Assembly: GCA_037903475.1 (NCBI GenBank)
Contig: JBAJFG010000077.1
Coordinates: 62,001 to 126,000, forward strand
DNA length: 64,000 nucleotides
Reading direction: 5' to 3'
From: Ancylostoma caninum
Taxonomy: Eukaryota > Nematoda > Chromadorea > Rhabditida > Ancylostomatidae
The notes under the pieces are model-generated. The model had not been told where the DNA came from. It was given only the letters and a program-made list of their open reading frames with translations, and did not search any database. Below, piece by piece: positions 52,948 to 64,000 of this stretch (positions are counted from its first letter, which is position 1; each line of letters begins with the position of its first letter). The translations under genes and the position numbers were made by a program.

Positions 52948-53277
52948 TCATAGGGTGGCACTGCAGCTTCCTTTTCGCCCAAATTTCTGCAAATAAAGGA
53001 TGGACAGAAAATCATTCACCTCATTTGTGGCCTTCAACTTCTCTCGGCTAGCCTTCAAGGCTTCCTTACGGGCCTTCTTGCGTACTTTGTCACGCCATGG
53101 GCGCCTCTTAACTAACACCTTTAGTGAACCTAGCCCGAATGAAAGAACGGAATCTCAGACCTTTATGCGCTCCACAACAGCAGTCTTCTTCTCCGTTTCC
53201 GTATTTGCTCTTGATGTCTCACGGGACAATTTAGTCATTAGCCTGAACGCATTGCTTCTAGACTCAAGGGGCATCAT
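52948..53277 (-). CDS. Candidate small basic protein (84 aa) downstream of NOG1
   Basis: Three exons (53277-53161, 53118-53020 and 52986-52948) join in phase 0 through GT-AG introns of 42 and 33 bases. They read from MMPLESRSNAFRLMTK to a TGA. The middle exon is highly basic (VKRRPWRDKVRKKARKEALK), as in nucleolar or RNA-binding tails. I recognise no family. It could be a short gene in a NOG1-RRP8 cluster, or the end of a longer gene whose start I did not find. Introns this short are at the lower limit for nematodes. Confidence 0.4.
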
Positions 53278-54061
53278 AGAGAAACCACCAACTACAATGT
53301 ATTGAGCAAGCAACATGTGGATCAGAAATTGCCAACGACATTATTCGAGAGATTTATTTCAACTGGAATTCATACAGGTCATTACACCATCAACCATAAC
53401 CAAGCTGGTAAAGAAAACGACTATGTTTAGGAGCATCCAATGGTTCGGACCCGCGTCACACAATATTTCGACCGAGTTCGAAGAGAGTGATGTCAGTGAG
53501 TGTGAGGATGCACAAACAATGCGAACGGGTCTGAACTTATGAACGTTCCTATAACTACAGGAAGCTCCATATGTCCGCAATCAAGAGGGGCGTGGCCACG
53601 GCGCGGCTCCTTGATCAGACACAGGCGCTCTCTATGCTGCCTCTGGCTTCTCTGACTCTGCAGACAACCGGTGGCAGCATGCAGAGCGCCTGTGTCTCTG
53701 CCTAAAGCCGCGTCATGGCCACGCCCCTCTTGACTGCGGGCATTTGGAGCTTCCTGTAACTCTGAAACATCAACAGGACGACGTCGTTGTGCACAACATA
53801 AACTTCCATAAAATGTTGTCTGGTATGACTTCAACAAAATCAAACTTACGAAACGGATATAATCTGTCAACGAATCCTAAATATAATATTAACGGAAGAT
53901 ATAACTCTTTCCTTATCTTGTAGTACAACAGTTAAGCGTAACAAAAACAACAGGAGTAAAGATCTCCCCGAAAAAAAAGAGAAACAATTCAAAACAATGT
54001 ATGTTCAGGAAACAATAGTTCAACAATTATGTAAAACATTGTGAAGAGGCATTTGACCTTC
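53278..54061. other. Intergenic 3' of NOG1
   Basis: Holds a TA-flanked palindromic MITE (53,558-53,756). Nothing else was recognised. Confidence 0.45.
53558..53756. mobile_element. Palindromic MITE with TA flanks, 199 bp
   Basis: CAGGAAGCTCCATATGTCCG, continuing into CAATCAAGAGGGGCGTGGCC, is mirrored at the right end with few changes. The arms reach almost to the centre (ACACAGGCGCTCT on both sides). TA is present at 53,556-53,557 and 53,757-53,758. There is no ORF. Confidence 0.82.
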
Positions 54062-57000
54062 TTATCGCCTATCAGTCTTTCCCATTTTGCGCTTGCCACT
54101 GAACAAGTGCTTAGGCTTCAAATCGTATACATGACGATCAGCTTCTCCTTTCCTAGCTTCTCGTCGAAGTCGTTTCATGGCATTAACTCGCAATTTGGCG
54201 GCCTTTGCACGCGTCTGAAACAAAAAAAAATCTTCCTGGTGTGAAAGGATTTGTTTTTCCCAACATAAACTCCCTAAACTTACTTCTTTGTTAGGTATAG
54301 CAAGCTCATCCCTAGGAGCTGGCCGCGATGCACTTAGACTTGGTGATCGGCCAACCTTTATCTTCTTGCCAAGCTGTGGCTTCTGAGCTTGTCCTTGTAA
54401 ATTCTTCATACGTTTTGTGTTGACCTTAAAAATACTCGCATGCAACATACGACCCAAACGAAAGAAATTACACAGTGTTTAATTGCTTCCGTGTTTTCTA
54501 AAGAGATCCAATAGTAAAATAGAACCTCTACACCGAGTTCCTGCATCTCTTCCTCTAACCGATTCATGGACCTCTCGCGCTTCCGCACGTTTAATCGTGA
54601 CACATGGCTGCCCTGAAAACAAGAGAAATTGGAAAAAATAAAGCAAACTACAGAAGATTAGATAGCGGGTACATAATTATTAAGAATGACCAACAGAAGC
54701 TGCAAAACCAGTCAAGTTTGCAAGATGGAGTAATGATGAACTCACCGCTTTTGACTTATTCATATGATTTTCCAAAGCTAAGAGTTTCTCCTTCTCTCGA
54801 ATTTGCTTTGCGAGTTCCAACTTTTCTTTAGTTTCTTCGTCATCGCTGTCGAGATCAGAGTCGTACTCGCCAGCTTTTTCCCTAAGCTCCTCCTCTGCCA
54901 GTAAGTCGGCCAACTTCTGTAAGCATATCCTTTTCTTCAAAAGCAATGAAACAAACGAAACAATGGTAAATTCTGAGTTCCTGTTATAATTTTTTCCCGA
55001 TTCTCAATACTTGGATTTGTCACGTCTATTACCCTTGCACGAAAACTAGCCAATGTTTCAAAATCCCTAACTCATTAAAGAGATAGAGAAAACTTGCCAT
55101 GCAATTGTAGCTATATACACTCAAATCCGTGCACCGATTGCAAGCCTACCTTTTGTATTTCAGGATCGACGAAATCAGCGAGGTTGTGTCCTTCCCAGAT
55201 CTCGGGGACAACATCGTATTTTTCTTCAGGATTCTTGAGAAGGTAGTGCTTCTTAAGGTCCAGAATGTAATCATCTTCCAGTTCCAATTCTATCTCCCGT
55301 TCGAGTCGCCGAGTATCTTAATTTTTCGTTGAGACTGCTAACTTGAGATATGGAGCGGAAAGAAACTTACTTTCATCCCTCTCCAACTTGTTTTCATCAG
55401 TCTGCATGCGCTGCTTACGTAGTTGCACTGCAGGCGGAATGAAAGGGGCGCGAACCTGGCACATCCAATTCCAACGAATCAGTTTCATTTCTAGTGATAT
55501 GAAAATTTACCTTGTCGTCTCTCGGAGTTGGAAAGGCAACAGAAACGCGGCTTAGGACCGTATCCTCAACCGAAGCCACTTTCGACTGCAGTTTAGCTTC
55601 AACACGTTGTGCCAACAACTCGTCACAGGCCTTCAGAATCAATATTATGATCATTCATATATATATATCTGTTATATCATTGTTATATATATGTTATATC
55701 ATTCATATATATCTGTTATATCTGTTCAATTCATATATAACTGCGGCCTGACCTTATCTCTGAGACTTATGACTCCTTCCTGAGTGATGGTAGACATTTC
55801 CACAACCGGTATTCCCTCCTTTTCGATCTTTTCCAACTGCGCGGCTTTTTGGGGTGGAAGATCTCCGCGGCGTACAATGTCAATCTATAATTGCATTCCA
55901 ACGTGGAAATATGCACAACAAGGAACAAAATTTGTTTACCTTATTCAGTCCAATCAGCACCGGTTTATTACCGAAGAGTGGTCGAATTGATTCAAACAGA
56001 GCAACCTACAAAGGAAATTGGATTGACTGCCAAGATAATGGCTAGGAAAATTTGGTCCAAATTTGAAAATCGCTAGGTTACTAATTTTGGCTCACACTAA
56101 GGTGTAGACTTCTCAAACGAAAATTGAGTGTGCCTTATGCTTTCAAAACGTTTACTTGGGCTTAATCATCAAACACCGGAATTATGTTCTCAATTTTTGT
56201 GCATGCTCCGCCTTTTCACCCAGCAATAGAATTTTGCGCAGAGAAAGTGTTGAGCGTACCTATTTGCAAGTAAATTACGATGAGTTAAAAAGAATTTTGC
56301 ACGAATGTGGAGACCTGTTCTTCAATCGTCCTGTCGCATTGCTCGGAAATATCCATCACAAAAAGCACAGCAGCTTTGAGATGGGCAAGTGCAGTGACTG
56401 CTTGCATTTCAATGGTATTTCTCTCTTCAAGAGGCTGGTCAAGTATACCGGGAGTGTCAATGACCTTAATGATCGGACTCGTGTGATAAAATAAGTGCAC
56501 CAGATGGAAGTTCAAACAAACCTGCCAGCGCAAAAATTTGTAGTCGAGGTGACCGACGTACAGAGCCTTTGTTGTAAACGCATACGGCTGAACCTCAACG
56601 TCTGCTCTGGTAACCTTGTTTATGAAGGATGATTTACCGACGTTTGGAAAACCGCAAAGTATAAGCGTTCTGAAACGGATATTTTAATGAGAACGATAAT
56701 TGTTCCACTGCGATGATTACATTATTGGTGAGCTGACCTTGTAGCAGGATCAATGCTTGGCAGACGTGACAAATGTTGCCGGACCTGTTCGAGATACTCA
56801 AAACTACTCTTCTGCCGCTTCAGCAGCTTCACCATTCTACCCAATGCCGCTCTCTTCAACATCTTGCATCGATATAATGAATCACCATACTTCATTAACC
56901 GAACATATTCACGTGCAATCCTAGAACATGCGAATATCACTAGCAATAGAAAAATACACGTATAATATTGAACGTACCCATCTATCAAATGTCTTGCTGT

Positions 57001-58290
57001 ATTCATCTGGCCAAGTGCGATTTTGTAATGGTCTCTGTCATAAAGGATGTTCATCAAATCAGAATAGAACGGGTGAACCTCCTGGAAAAATGAATATTTT
57101 GAAAACAATATATTATGCTGTTAAAGCCGCACAGGCCTAATGGAGAAATGAAAATACCTCCATCTTTGGGAATTCATTTATGATCTGTGTTAATTTGTCA
57201 TGTAGGGTCTGTTGAAGGAACTTGATCTTTCGGGCATAAAAGGCTCGTATCCGTCCGATCGCATATTGTCTGTGAATGACAGTTGGCGTCTTTCGCTGAG
57301 TTTTTGACAAGACGATGTCTTTCAGTTCCTGAAACGAAAAGTATTTATGCTCCATAAAACAACCCGGAATAAGAAAACTGCGAAAAGTAGGAGGGCCATC
57401 ACACTGCCGTATACATATACATATACAGTAGCAGAATTTAAATGAACATTTGGATTAGAAGTTCCATGTAAGGAATTTTTCATAACTTGGACAAATGGTG
57501 TCGGATACTTTTGAAAGAACATGACAGAAAACTATGACTCGTTGACGACATAACTGCACATTTTTCAAGTCCGCGATTAAGCGCCCTCTGGTTCCTTCCA
57601 GTAGGATTTGTGATATGAACGACGAGATTTTCCCATCACTCATTTCATTGGTAATTTAATTTCGCCTGCTTCTTGCGTTCATTTTTGATGTGTATTGCCT
57701 AATCGGAAAAACATGTGTCAACTCTGTTGTCCACTAAGAGTACTCTCCGGTCACTTCATGCTTACCCTGGACAATTATAGAATTATGAACTTACCTCCAC
57801 ATTTCATTGTTTTTTATTGTGCTCACAAAAAGAGGTTTTCATGACAGAGCGTGTACAAGTCTACAGCCCGGTCATGTTACTTTGAACAGCTATGCGAGTT
57901 CATTGCCACAGATGGCTTTTAGTTGTTTTTCAAAGCTTTAATATTTTACCAATTAGATTAGGTGTGGAATTTCATTGTTTCATTAGTCTACAATGTTAGT
58001 ATAGATGCTTGAATCAACAGAAACCTCACACCATTTCTACCATAAGTTAACTTGTGACATGACTGACATGAGGAAGCTCATATAATGTGAAAATTGCAGC
58101 TCTTATAAATTAGGCTTGGTTTCAACTTTTCACTTCATTCACGATTTCAAATACTAATAAATTATACAGATAATGCAATAAGCAAGCCGACCATAATATA
58201 GAACAGCTGTAGTAATATAGAACAAACGTGAATACTTACCGAGGCAGTGGGAACAACCGTAATGCGTTTAAAGTTGTATTGTGACGTCAT
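54062..58290 (-). CDS. nog-1: NOG1 / GTPBP4, nucleolar GTPase for 60S ribosome assembly (642 aa, 15 exons)
   Basis: Exons in coding order: 58290-58240, 57328-57158, 57081-56978, 56920-56738, 56669-56522, 56464-56315, 56005-55940, 55884-55753, 55630-55511, 55455-55371, 55316-55150, 54916-54746, 54612-54526, 54424-54284, 54214-54062. All phases agree, and 642 aa matches the family (human 634). It begins [14 protein letters not shown]. The N-terminal helical bundle precedes the G domain: P-loop GFPNVGKSS (exon 5), DTPG (exon 6), and NKID split by the exon 7/8 junction. The family signature [13 protein letters not shown] is in exon 11, an acidic [12 protein letters not shown] stretch is in exon 12, and the C-terminus [20 protein letters not shown], then RKMGK, is nearly invariant. 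NOG1 acts in pre-60S maturation in the nucleolus. A foldback element lies 74 bp before the start codon. Confidence 0.97.
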
Positions 58291-58363
58291 CCTGAGTGAT
58301 CAAAGATCCTGAGAAGGACCTGTAATATGTATATATGAAAGATCCCACAAAACAAATATTCGA

Positions 58364-58746
58364 CACTATTCGGCTAGTTCTGCCCCAAAATTTCGAGGAT
58401 TTTTTTTCGCCCAAACTGCGCATAGGAGGGTTATTTGAGGTGCCGAACACGAATATCATATTCATTCATTTTTTACCTAACTCCTTTTTGAAGGGTTACG
58501 GTAGGTGTACTGTGGATATGGTATCTCACAGAGTCCTCTCAAATTTGGCAGAGAGGGGTTGTTTTAGGCGATGAGCCCTGACCACGTGCCATCTACCGGA
58601 CTTCACCTAACCTTGCAAAACGGAGTTATAGTACGAAAAGAATACCACATTCGTGTTCAGAACCTCGAATAACCCCCCCCCCCCTAGATGAACTCTGGGC
58701 GAAAATTTTTGCTTCGAAATTTTGGGGCAGAACTAGCCGAATAGTG
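58364..58746. mobile_element. Foldback MITE in the NOG1 promoter
   Basis: Inverted ends CACTATTCGGCTAGTTCTGC, then CCCAAAATTTCGA, are identical over 33 bp. Similarity continues inward through GGGTTATT(T/C)GAGGT and GAACACGAAT, and through AACTCC(T/G)TTTTG, so the 383-bp element is almost wholly palindromic, with arms near 170 bp. It lies 74 bp upstream of the NOG1 ATG. Confidence 0.82.
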
Positions 58747-59361
58747 CCAAAGGAAAATTTCAGATAGTCAAATCAGTAATTTAAGGGGACGTGAAATTTG
58801 AAGAGGTCGAATATTTTAGGAAGACTACTGCTCAGAATATCCACATCGGAATATTTCCAATTCTCGAAATAATCTACTCTAAGACAGATTTTTCACCAAG
58901 GATCCTACGACCTAAAACTCACTTCGCTAAACCAATCGCTTCGTTGTGCACAGAACGAATCCTAACGATCAGTGCAACTATTCGGGTGAAGTTCTAACAA
59001 AAATGAACAGAACTCGAGGCAGAGTGCCAATGAAAATGACAACAAAGTAGTAACGAAAACACCGAAAAGCAATCGCAACATTGCAAAATTCTGAATGCGT
59101 AAATTAGAGTGCAGCCTCCGCGATTGCGTATCGCCATTAAAAAGTATGACATGACAGTTCTGTTTATTCCCAGCTGCTGTTCTATTTTCATCTTGACTTG
59201 GTTTTCTCTTATTTTGCATTTATTTACCCTTTTATTTGTTGTCGGTGACATATGTAGAAGTCCTGCATGCACCTCACTTCATTTTAATAGATTTCAATGA
59301 CCAATTTGCAATTATTTGACGAGCGACACACTCGTGTGGAGTAGAGAGAGGGACACACCTA
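58747..59361. other. Intergenic upstream of NOG1
   Basis: Open frames at 58,791-58,997 and 58,962-59,272 lack any motif. No other feature was recognised. Confidence 0.35.
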
Positions 59362-59732
59362 CTCACGAACGCTGCGATCTTTCGAACACTTTGTTGTTGA
59401 AATAGATTGCTCGTCCAGTTGAACACCTTTCCATCCCCTGTCACTGCTCCATTATTCTGTCAGTGTTCTATTCTTGTCTTTAACGCATTGTGGGCATTCC
59501 GGCTAAATACCAGACTGAACTTGAGCGTGCTGAAATCTTAATTCTGTGCTGAAAATCCTTGAACAAATTAGCAAATGCAATCGCATGGCGTCAACAATGC
59601 TACAAAGAAAAGAGTGGAACACTGACAGAATAATAGAGCACTGATAGGAGACGGAAAGTTGTTCAACTGGACCAGCAACCTATTCCAAACTCATCTCAAA
59701 CATAGTGTCCGAATGACCGGAGCGTTCGTGAG
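59362..59732. mobile_element. Foldback element with arms of about 125 bp and TA flanks
   Basis: Left arm CTCACGAACGCT, then GTCCAGTTGAACA, then TATTCTGTCAGTGTTC, recurs reversed at the right end, with about 80 percent identity by eye. A loop of about 115 bp separates the arms. TA occurs at 59,360-59,361 and 59,733-59,734. There is no coding sequence. Confidence 0.75.
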
Positions 59733-59734
59733 TA

Positions 59735-61386
59735 TATGGACCCAGCGGTGAACGCTGCCAGCTTTGACATCTGCCAAGGAGCCAAATTAAATATGTAGAA
59801 ATAATCTCTACTCTCATATGGCTTTGCTTTCCCGCTGATATGCATGTACATCGTTTTTTTTTTAAGTTGCAGGGGAGGCAGCACTTGGGAACCCGAGATA
59901 ATTAGGCGCAGCCGAAGATCTGCCTGTGGGTAGAGCTGGCAGATTCAGACACCGTCTGCCGAGCAATTACCGCTGGGTCATACCAACACCGTCCATCATC
60001 GGGAGTCACTGCTCACGTCGCGCGCGAAACCGCATCACGATAAATGCGTATGAATAGTTTGGAAAAAGATACCTCGATATGAAATGATGTGCAAAGTGAT
60101 CGTTTTTTGAAAATAAAAAATAAAACAGAGTCAAATTTATCTATTGGACTTCTCAAACAAAGATATGGTGTTGTAATAGTACTGATAGTCCAGGAAGATC
60201 AAAAGATGAGGTGCGATGCTAGTAACTATGCATTGGAATATTCCATTCTTCGAAAACACCCGATCTTCTGAGCAACTCGAAATCCAGTAAATTGGAAATA
60301 TTCGAAATATGAATAGTTCGATTAATAACCTCTTCCCAGATATTCGATTTTTGAATTATTCAAATAATGGATCTTTAGAACACAGGGATAAACGAATTAT
60401 TCAGATATCGGACTTTTTGGCTACTCAAAAGGATAAAAGTAGTAATTATTTCTTTAAACTGCATAAATTCTAATTCACATTCACACCTTTCTACGTTCAC
60501 ATCTCTCTTAATGTGAACTCTCTCTTTTTCTATTAATATTTCAGTCGTATTATTTGTTAACGAAGATTATTCTATCATCACGAGGATAATAATTGTCCCT
60601 GAAAGTGACTTTCGCGTTTTTTTTCGACAACTTGAATGAATGAGCAATTTAAATACATCCGTTCTTCTTCTTCTTCATAACTTTTACGCATTCGAATTGA
60701 TCGATATACCCAGAATCAGCCTTCGGAGAGCCACATGCGAAGATATATCCCCGAGGTAACCCTGCAGGCACCAAACGTATCCTTAAGGCAACTTTGACGC
60801 CTCCTAGTATTCAAAGGACTAGCGCCCCTACGGGACGCTAGAAAGTGTGGATGTGGCAGCCACTTGAGGTTCATGTCAAAACTACTGGGTGCAAGAATAA
60901 GTTCGTCTTTCCTGAAGCTGTGCTTTTTACCTCCTTTCCGCTCAGGAAAAAAAGCATTCACTTGATCCAAAATAGTATTTTTACACCTTCTTCTCAATGA
61001 ATTTATCACGAAATAAAAGGGCCAAAGCTGTTGAGAAATCTGCGCCTCATGCGTGCTAGGATGCAAAGTCAGTAATGGTTTCCCGGATTCAGCAACTTCG
61101 CCATTGATTACTCTAAAGCTTCTACCAGGAAGAATTTCTTTTACTGCTCGAATGCAACAACTGTTCCACAGATATTAACTTTATTAGACAGTGCGCAGTG
61201 CTCCAATCCTCCTATATAAATATAGAAGCCCAGAATTTTTGAACAGATTACGAACTAATGTTAGGCGCACATCCGCTACTTCCCTTCAACACGCCGACGG
61301 AACTCTCTTCAACGTGCGCAGTAGATTGGTACAGTCTTCTGTATTCAGTTGCACATGTTGCGAACTTCTCAAAACTCTTCGTTTCC
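59735..61386. other. Intergenic, no recognised gene
   Basis: Mostly AT-rich, with a GC-richer patch near 59,880-60,040 that I could not identify. The 116-codon frame at 60,716-61,066 on minus shows no motif. Confidence 0.35.
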
Positions 61387-61390
61387 TTAA

Positions 61391-61854
61391 AGGCAGCAGG
61401 AGCTGAAATTCTCGACTCTGAGCTGAGCTGCGGGTGGTGAAGTACAGACTCAGCACATCATAAATGTGAAACGAACACAGACAATGACGGGTTACCTGCT
61501 GAGAAAATGGAACATTCGTCGCGAACACGCCTGGCTGTGTTCGTGCGCGGACGAGTTTTCCCCGGCGCGAAAGCCAGTGCGGCGCGTGGTTTTGGTCGAG
61601 TCCCGCCATGAAAACCCTGTGAATTGAATGCATTTCGTTTTCCCTTTGCGCCAAACCACGCACCGCCATGGCTTTTGCGCCGGGGAAAACTCGTCCGCGC
61701 GCAAACACGGCCAGGCGTGTTCGCGACGAATGTTCCATTTTCTCTGCAGATAAGCCATCATTGTCTGTGTTCGTTCCACATTTATGATGTGCTGAGTCTG
61801 TACTTTATCACCCACAGCTCAGCTCGGAGTCGAGGATTTCAGCTCCTGCTGCCT
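61391..61854. mobile_element. Long-arm foldback MITE with TTAA target duplication
   Basis: A 464-bp element flanked by TTAA (61,387-61,390 and 61,855-61,858), with ends AGGCAGCAGGAGCTGAAAT. The two arms, each about 215 bp, match at roughly 90 percent or better, including GTACAGACTCAGCACATCAT, AAAATGGAACATTCGTCGCG and GGACGAGTTTTCCCCGGCGC. Only a short loop is unpaired. TTAA points to piggyBac-type mobilisation. Open frames on both strands are mirror images of the arms. Confidence 0.88.
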
Positions 61855-61858
61855 TTAA

Positions 61859-62830
61859 GCCAATCGAGAAAGCATCAACATTTAACCGGAAATCAAAAAC
61901 AACAGAAAAACGAAAATCCCGCACATCTCGAACTTAGCCATGTTTCACATTCCATCCCAGGCTCGCCCTTCATTGCATTAATTCCGCAAATTTTACTTCT
62001 GTTGTTCAGCAACATCACCATCCAAATCCGAAATCCACAATCTAACCATATCATCCGTCCTGTCGGTGCAGTACTTAAACACCGAAATCCGACTCCAGTA
62101 AATTGTTCATCCACGCCCTTTTTTTAATCCAACAGATGTTGTGAAAAACGCCTTAATCATCGAGGCCGTTCAACTTTTATGAAAACCACAGTTGTTGCGT
62201 CTCCTAAGTAGACCTGAGGGTCTTGTTCTCTTCAAAGGCCAATATTTTATCACAGTACGTCGTAAGTTCACCATTTCATCAATCCAAACCCTAATGTAAG
62301 CTCAGTCGCAATACAAAAAGTAATCAATACTATATAATTTTCCTCCTCAGAAGAAAATGTTCGCTCCAACTCGCTTCAACTTGTTCACCTGTCTTCAAAC
62401 TTCACCTGAAGCATCCAAATCATTTAGACAAAGTCTTCAAACCCTAGGATCACCCCTCCTGCCAATAATCAAAAATTCAATGATGGTATGAGAAGTTCAC
62501 CACAGTCAAGTCAAAATAAATACTTCAAATGACAATGTCACTGGCCAGTTTGACATTCGACTACTAATCAAGTTGCGAATGCCATCTAACCCCTCCGAGA
62601 GAGTCTTTTCTAAGCAACTGGACGCGATGCATGAGAACATCTTAATTTCACATTGGGAGTGAGTCTCTGCACTGAGCGACGAATGTTTTTACTCACATTA
62701 CCTTAAGAACCCCTCATGGCTGTCCGGTAACCAGTGGGATTATTGTCCTTGGATTATGGATTATTATTAAATAAGTTCATAGACTTGTGTTACTATTTCT
62801 CTTCACTATTTCTCCTCGAAATCCCCAAGG
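61859..62830. other. Non-coding stretch without recognised features
   Basis: AT-rich sequence leading into the terminal minisatellite. No gene or element was recognised. Confidence 0.35.
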
Positions 62831-62849
62831 GTTGCAGGCTCTCTCCGAG

Positions 62850-64000
62850 CTCCCCAATTTCGAGGATCCCATCCTCGAAATCCCTATGCGCCGCCAGTTT
62901 TCTTCACCCTTTTCAACTTGGAGGATCCCCTCCTTGAAGTAGTCACAAGATTCGGGTTCCCTACGACCTCCTCAACTCGGAGGATCCCCTCTCCGAAATC
63001 CGCAAGCAACGCGGGTTCCCTGCGACCTCCTCAATTCGGAGGATCCTCTCCTCGAAGTAGTTATAAGACGCGGGTTCCCTACGACCACCTCGACTCGGAG
63101 GATTCCCTCCTCGAAATCCCAAAGCGACGCGGGTTCCCTGCGACCTCCTCAACTCGGAGGTCCCCCTCCTTGAAATTCCCAAGCGACGTGGGTTCCCTAC
63201 GACCTCCTCAACTCGGAGGATCCCATCTCCGAAATCCCCAACCGACGACCTCCTCAACTCGGAGGATCCCATCTCCGAAATCCCCAACCGACGCAGGTTC
63301 CCTGCGACTCCTCAACTCGGAGGACCCCCTCTCCAAAATCCCTATGCGCCGCGGGTTCCATCCAGCCTTCCTAACTCAAGAATCCCCTCCTCGAAGTAGT
63401 TATAAGACGCGGGTTCCCTACGACCTCCTCCACTCGGAGGATCCCCTCTCCGAAATCCGCAAGCAACGCGGGTTCCCTGCGACCACCTCGACTCGGAGGA
63501 TCCCCTCGAAGTAGTTATAAGACGCGGGTTCCCTACGACCTCCTCAACTCGGAGGATCCCCTCTCCGAAATCCGCAAGCAACGCGGGTTCCCTACGACCA
63601 CCTCGACTCGGAGGATCCCCTCCTCGAAGTAGTTATAAGACGCGGGTTCCCTACGACCACCTCGACTCGGAGGATCCCCTCCTCGAAGTAGTTATAAGAC
63701 GCGGGTTCCCTACGACCACCTCGACTCGGAGGATCCCATTTCCGAAATCCGCAAGCAACGCGGGTTCCCTGCGACCTCCTCAATTCGGAGGATCCCCTCC
63801 TCGAAGTAGTTATAAGACGCGGGTTCCCTACGAAAACCTCGACTCGGAGGATCCCCTCCTTGAAATTCCCAAGCGAAGCGGGTTCCCTGCGACCTCGTCA
63901 ACTCGGAGGATCCCATCTCCGAAATCCCCAACCGACGCAGGTTCCCTGCGACCTCCTCAACTCGGAGGACCCCCTCTCCAAAATCCCTATGCGCCGCGGG
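62850..64000. repeat. 59-bp minisatellite running off the window end
   Basis: The word GGGTTCCCT recurs at 62,954, 63,013, 63,072, 63,131 and 63,190 in steps of 59 bp, and continues to 64,000 with a few shortened units, for about twenty in all. Each unit contains CTCAACTCGGAGGATCCC and a TCCGAAATCC or TCGAAGTAGT variant, so at least two unit subtypes alternate. Long open frames on both strands are repeat artefacts. Confidence 0.93.

Noticed and set aside
61286..62127. Frames of 150 and 167 codons on opposite strands
   Set aside because: They are mirror images of the two arms of the TTAA foldback element.
62918..63931. 198-codon plus frame and several minus frames
   Set aside because: They are produced by the 59-bp minisatellite, whose three-unit period is a multiple of three.

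Overview
The window is nuclear DNA of a nematode, most likely a clade V strongylid such as a hookworm. The supporting signs are short GT-AG introns, TTAGGC-type telomere motifs, Tc1/mariner elements, CR1- and RTE-type retrotransposons, and orthologues of nematode genes split into many small exons. The assignment is by recognition; no database was searched.

Bases 1-20,500 hold almost only mobile and repetitive DNA. A CR1/jockey-like LINE (1-4127) is interrupted by a Tc1-family element (1423-3013) whose ends carry doubled, IR/DR-type repeats. A degraded mariner lies at 9030-9929. A palindromic, partly tandem repeat complex fills 10,254-17,627. Two non-autonomous Helitrons (10,316-13,337 on minus and 13,948-15,022 on plus) sit in one arm, and the uninterrupted target of each is present twice in the other copies. 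A 176-bp pure GT tract follows. A further Tc1-type element (18,033-19,831) carries a mariner (18,375-19,255) inside it.

Bases 20,500-58,300 are the genic part. On plus, a nine-exon gene (20,574-23,512) encodes a small secreted Gly/Trp-rich protein. All other recognised genes are on minus. Reading in their direction they are NOG1 (58,290-54,062; ribosome-biogenesis GTPase), a small basic gene of unknown function, RRP8 (about 50,156-47,631; nucleolar rRNA methyltransferase), a SET/MYND (SMYD-like) gene (47,381-39,311), and VPS11 (37,961-24,157; 25 exons, core HOPS/CORVET subunit with a C-terminal RING-H2). The exons were joined by hand. For NOG1, VPS11 and the SMYD gene the phases agree at every junction, which is strong internal support. 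NOG1 and RRP8 are, from memory, neighbours in C. elegans too, so this looks like a conserved ribosome-biogenesis pair that has been pushed apart here by an RTE insertion.

Introns and intergenic gaps are full of small non-autonomous DNA elements: TTAA-flanked foldbacks, TA-flanked palindromes, a GC-rich element with a TAA target duplication, and a full-length but dead mariner in VPS11 intron 2. The right end (62,850-64,000) is a 59-bp minisatellite that runs off the window.

I found no tRNA, rRNA or CRISPR. The most unusual items are the doubly Helitron-interrupted palindrome with its own empty sites, four NPF motifs on the VPS11 tail, the Asp-for-Asn change in the SMYD N-H-S-C motif, and two frame-supported GC-AG introns.
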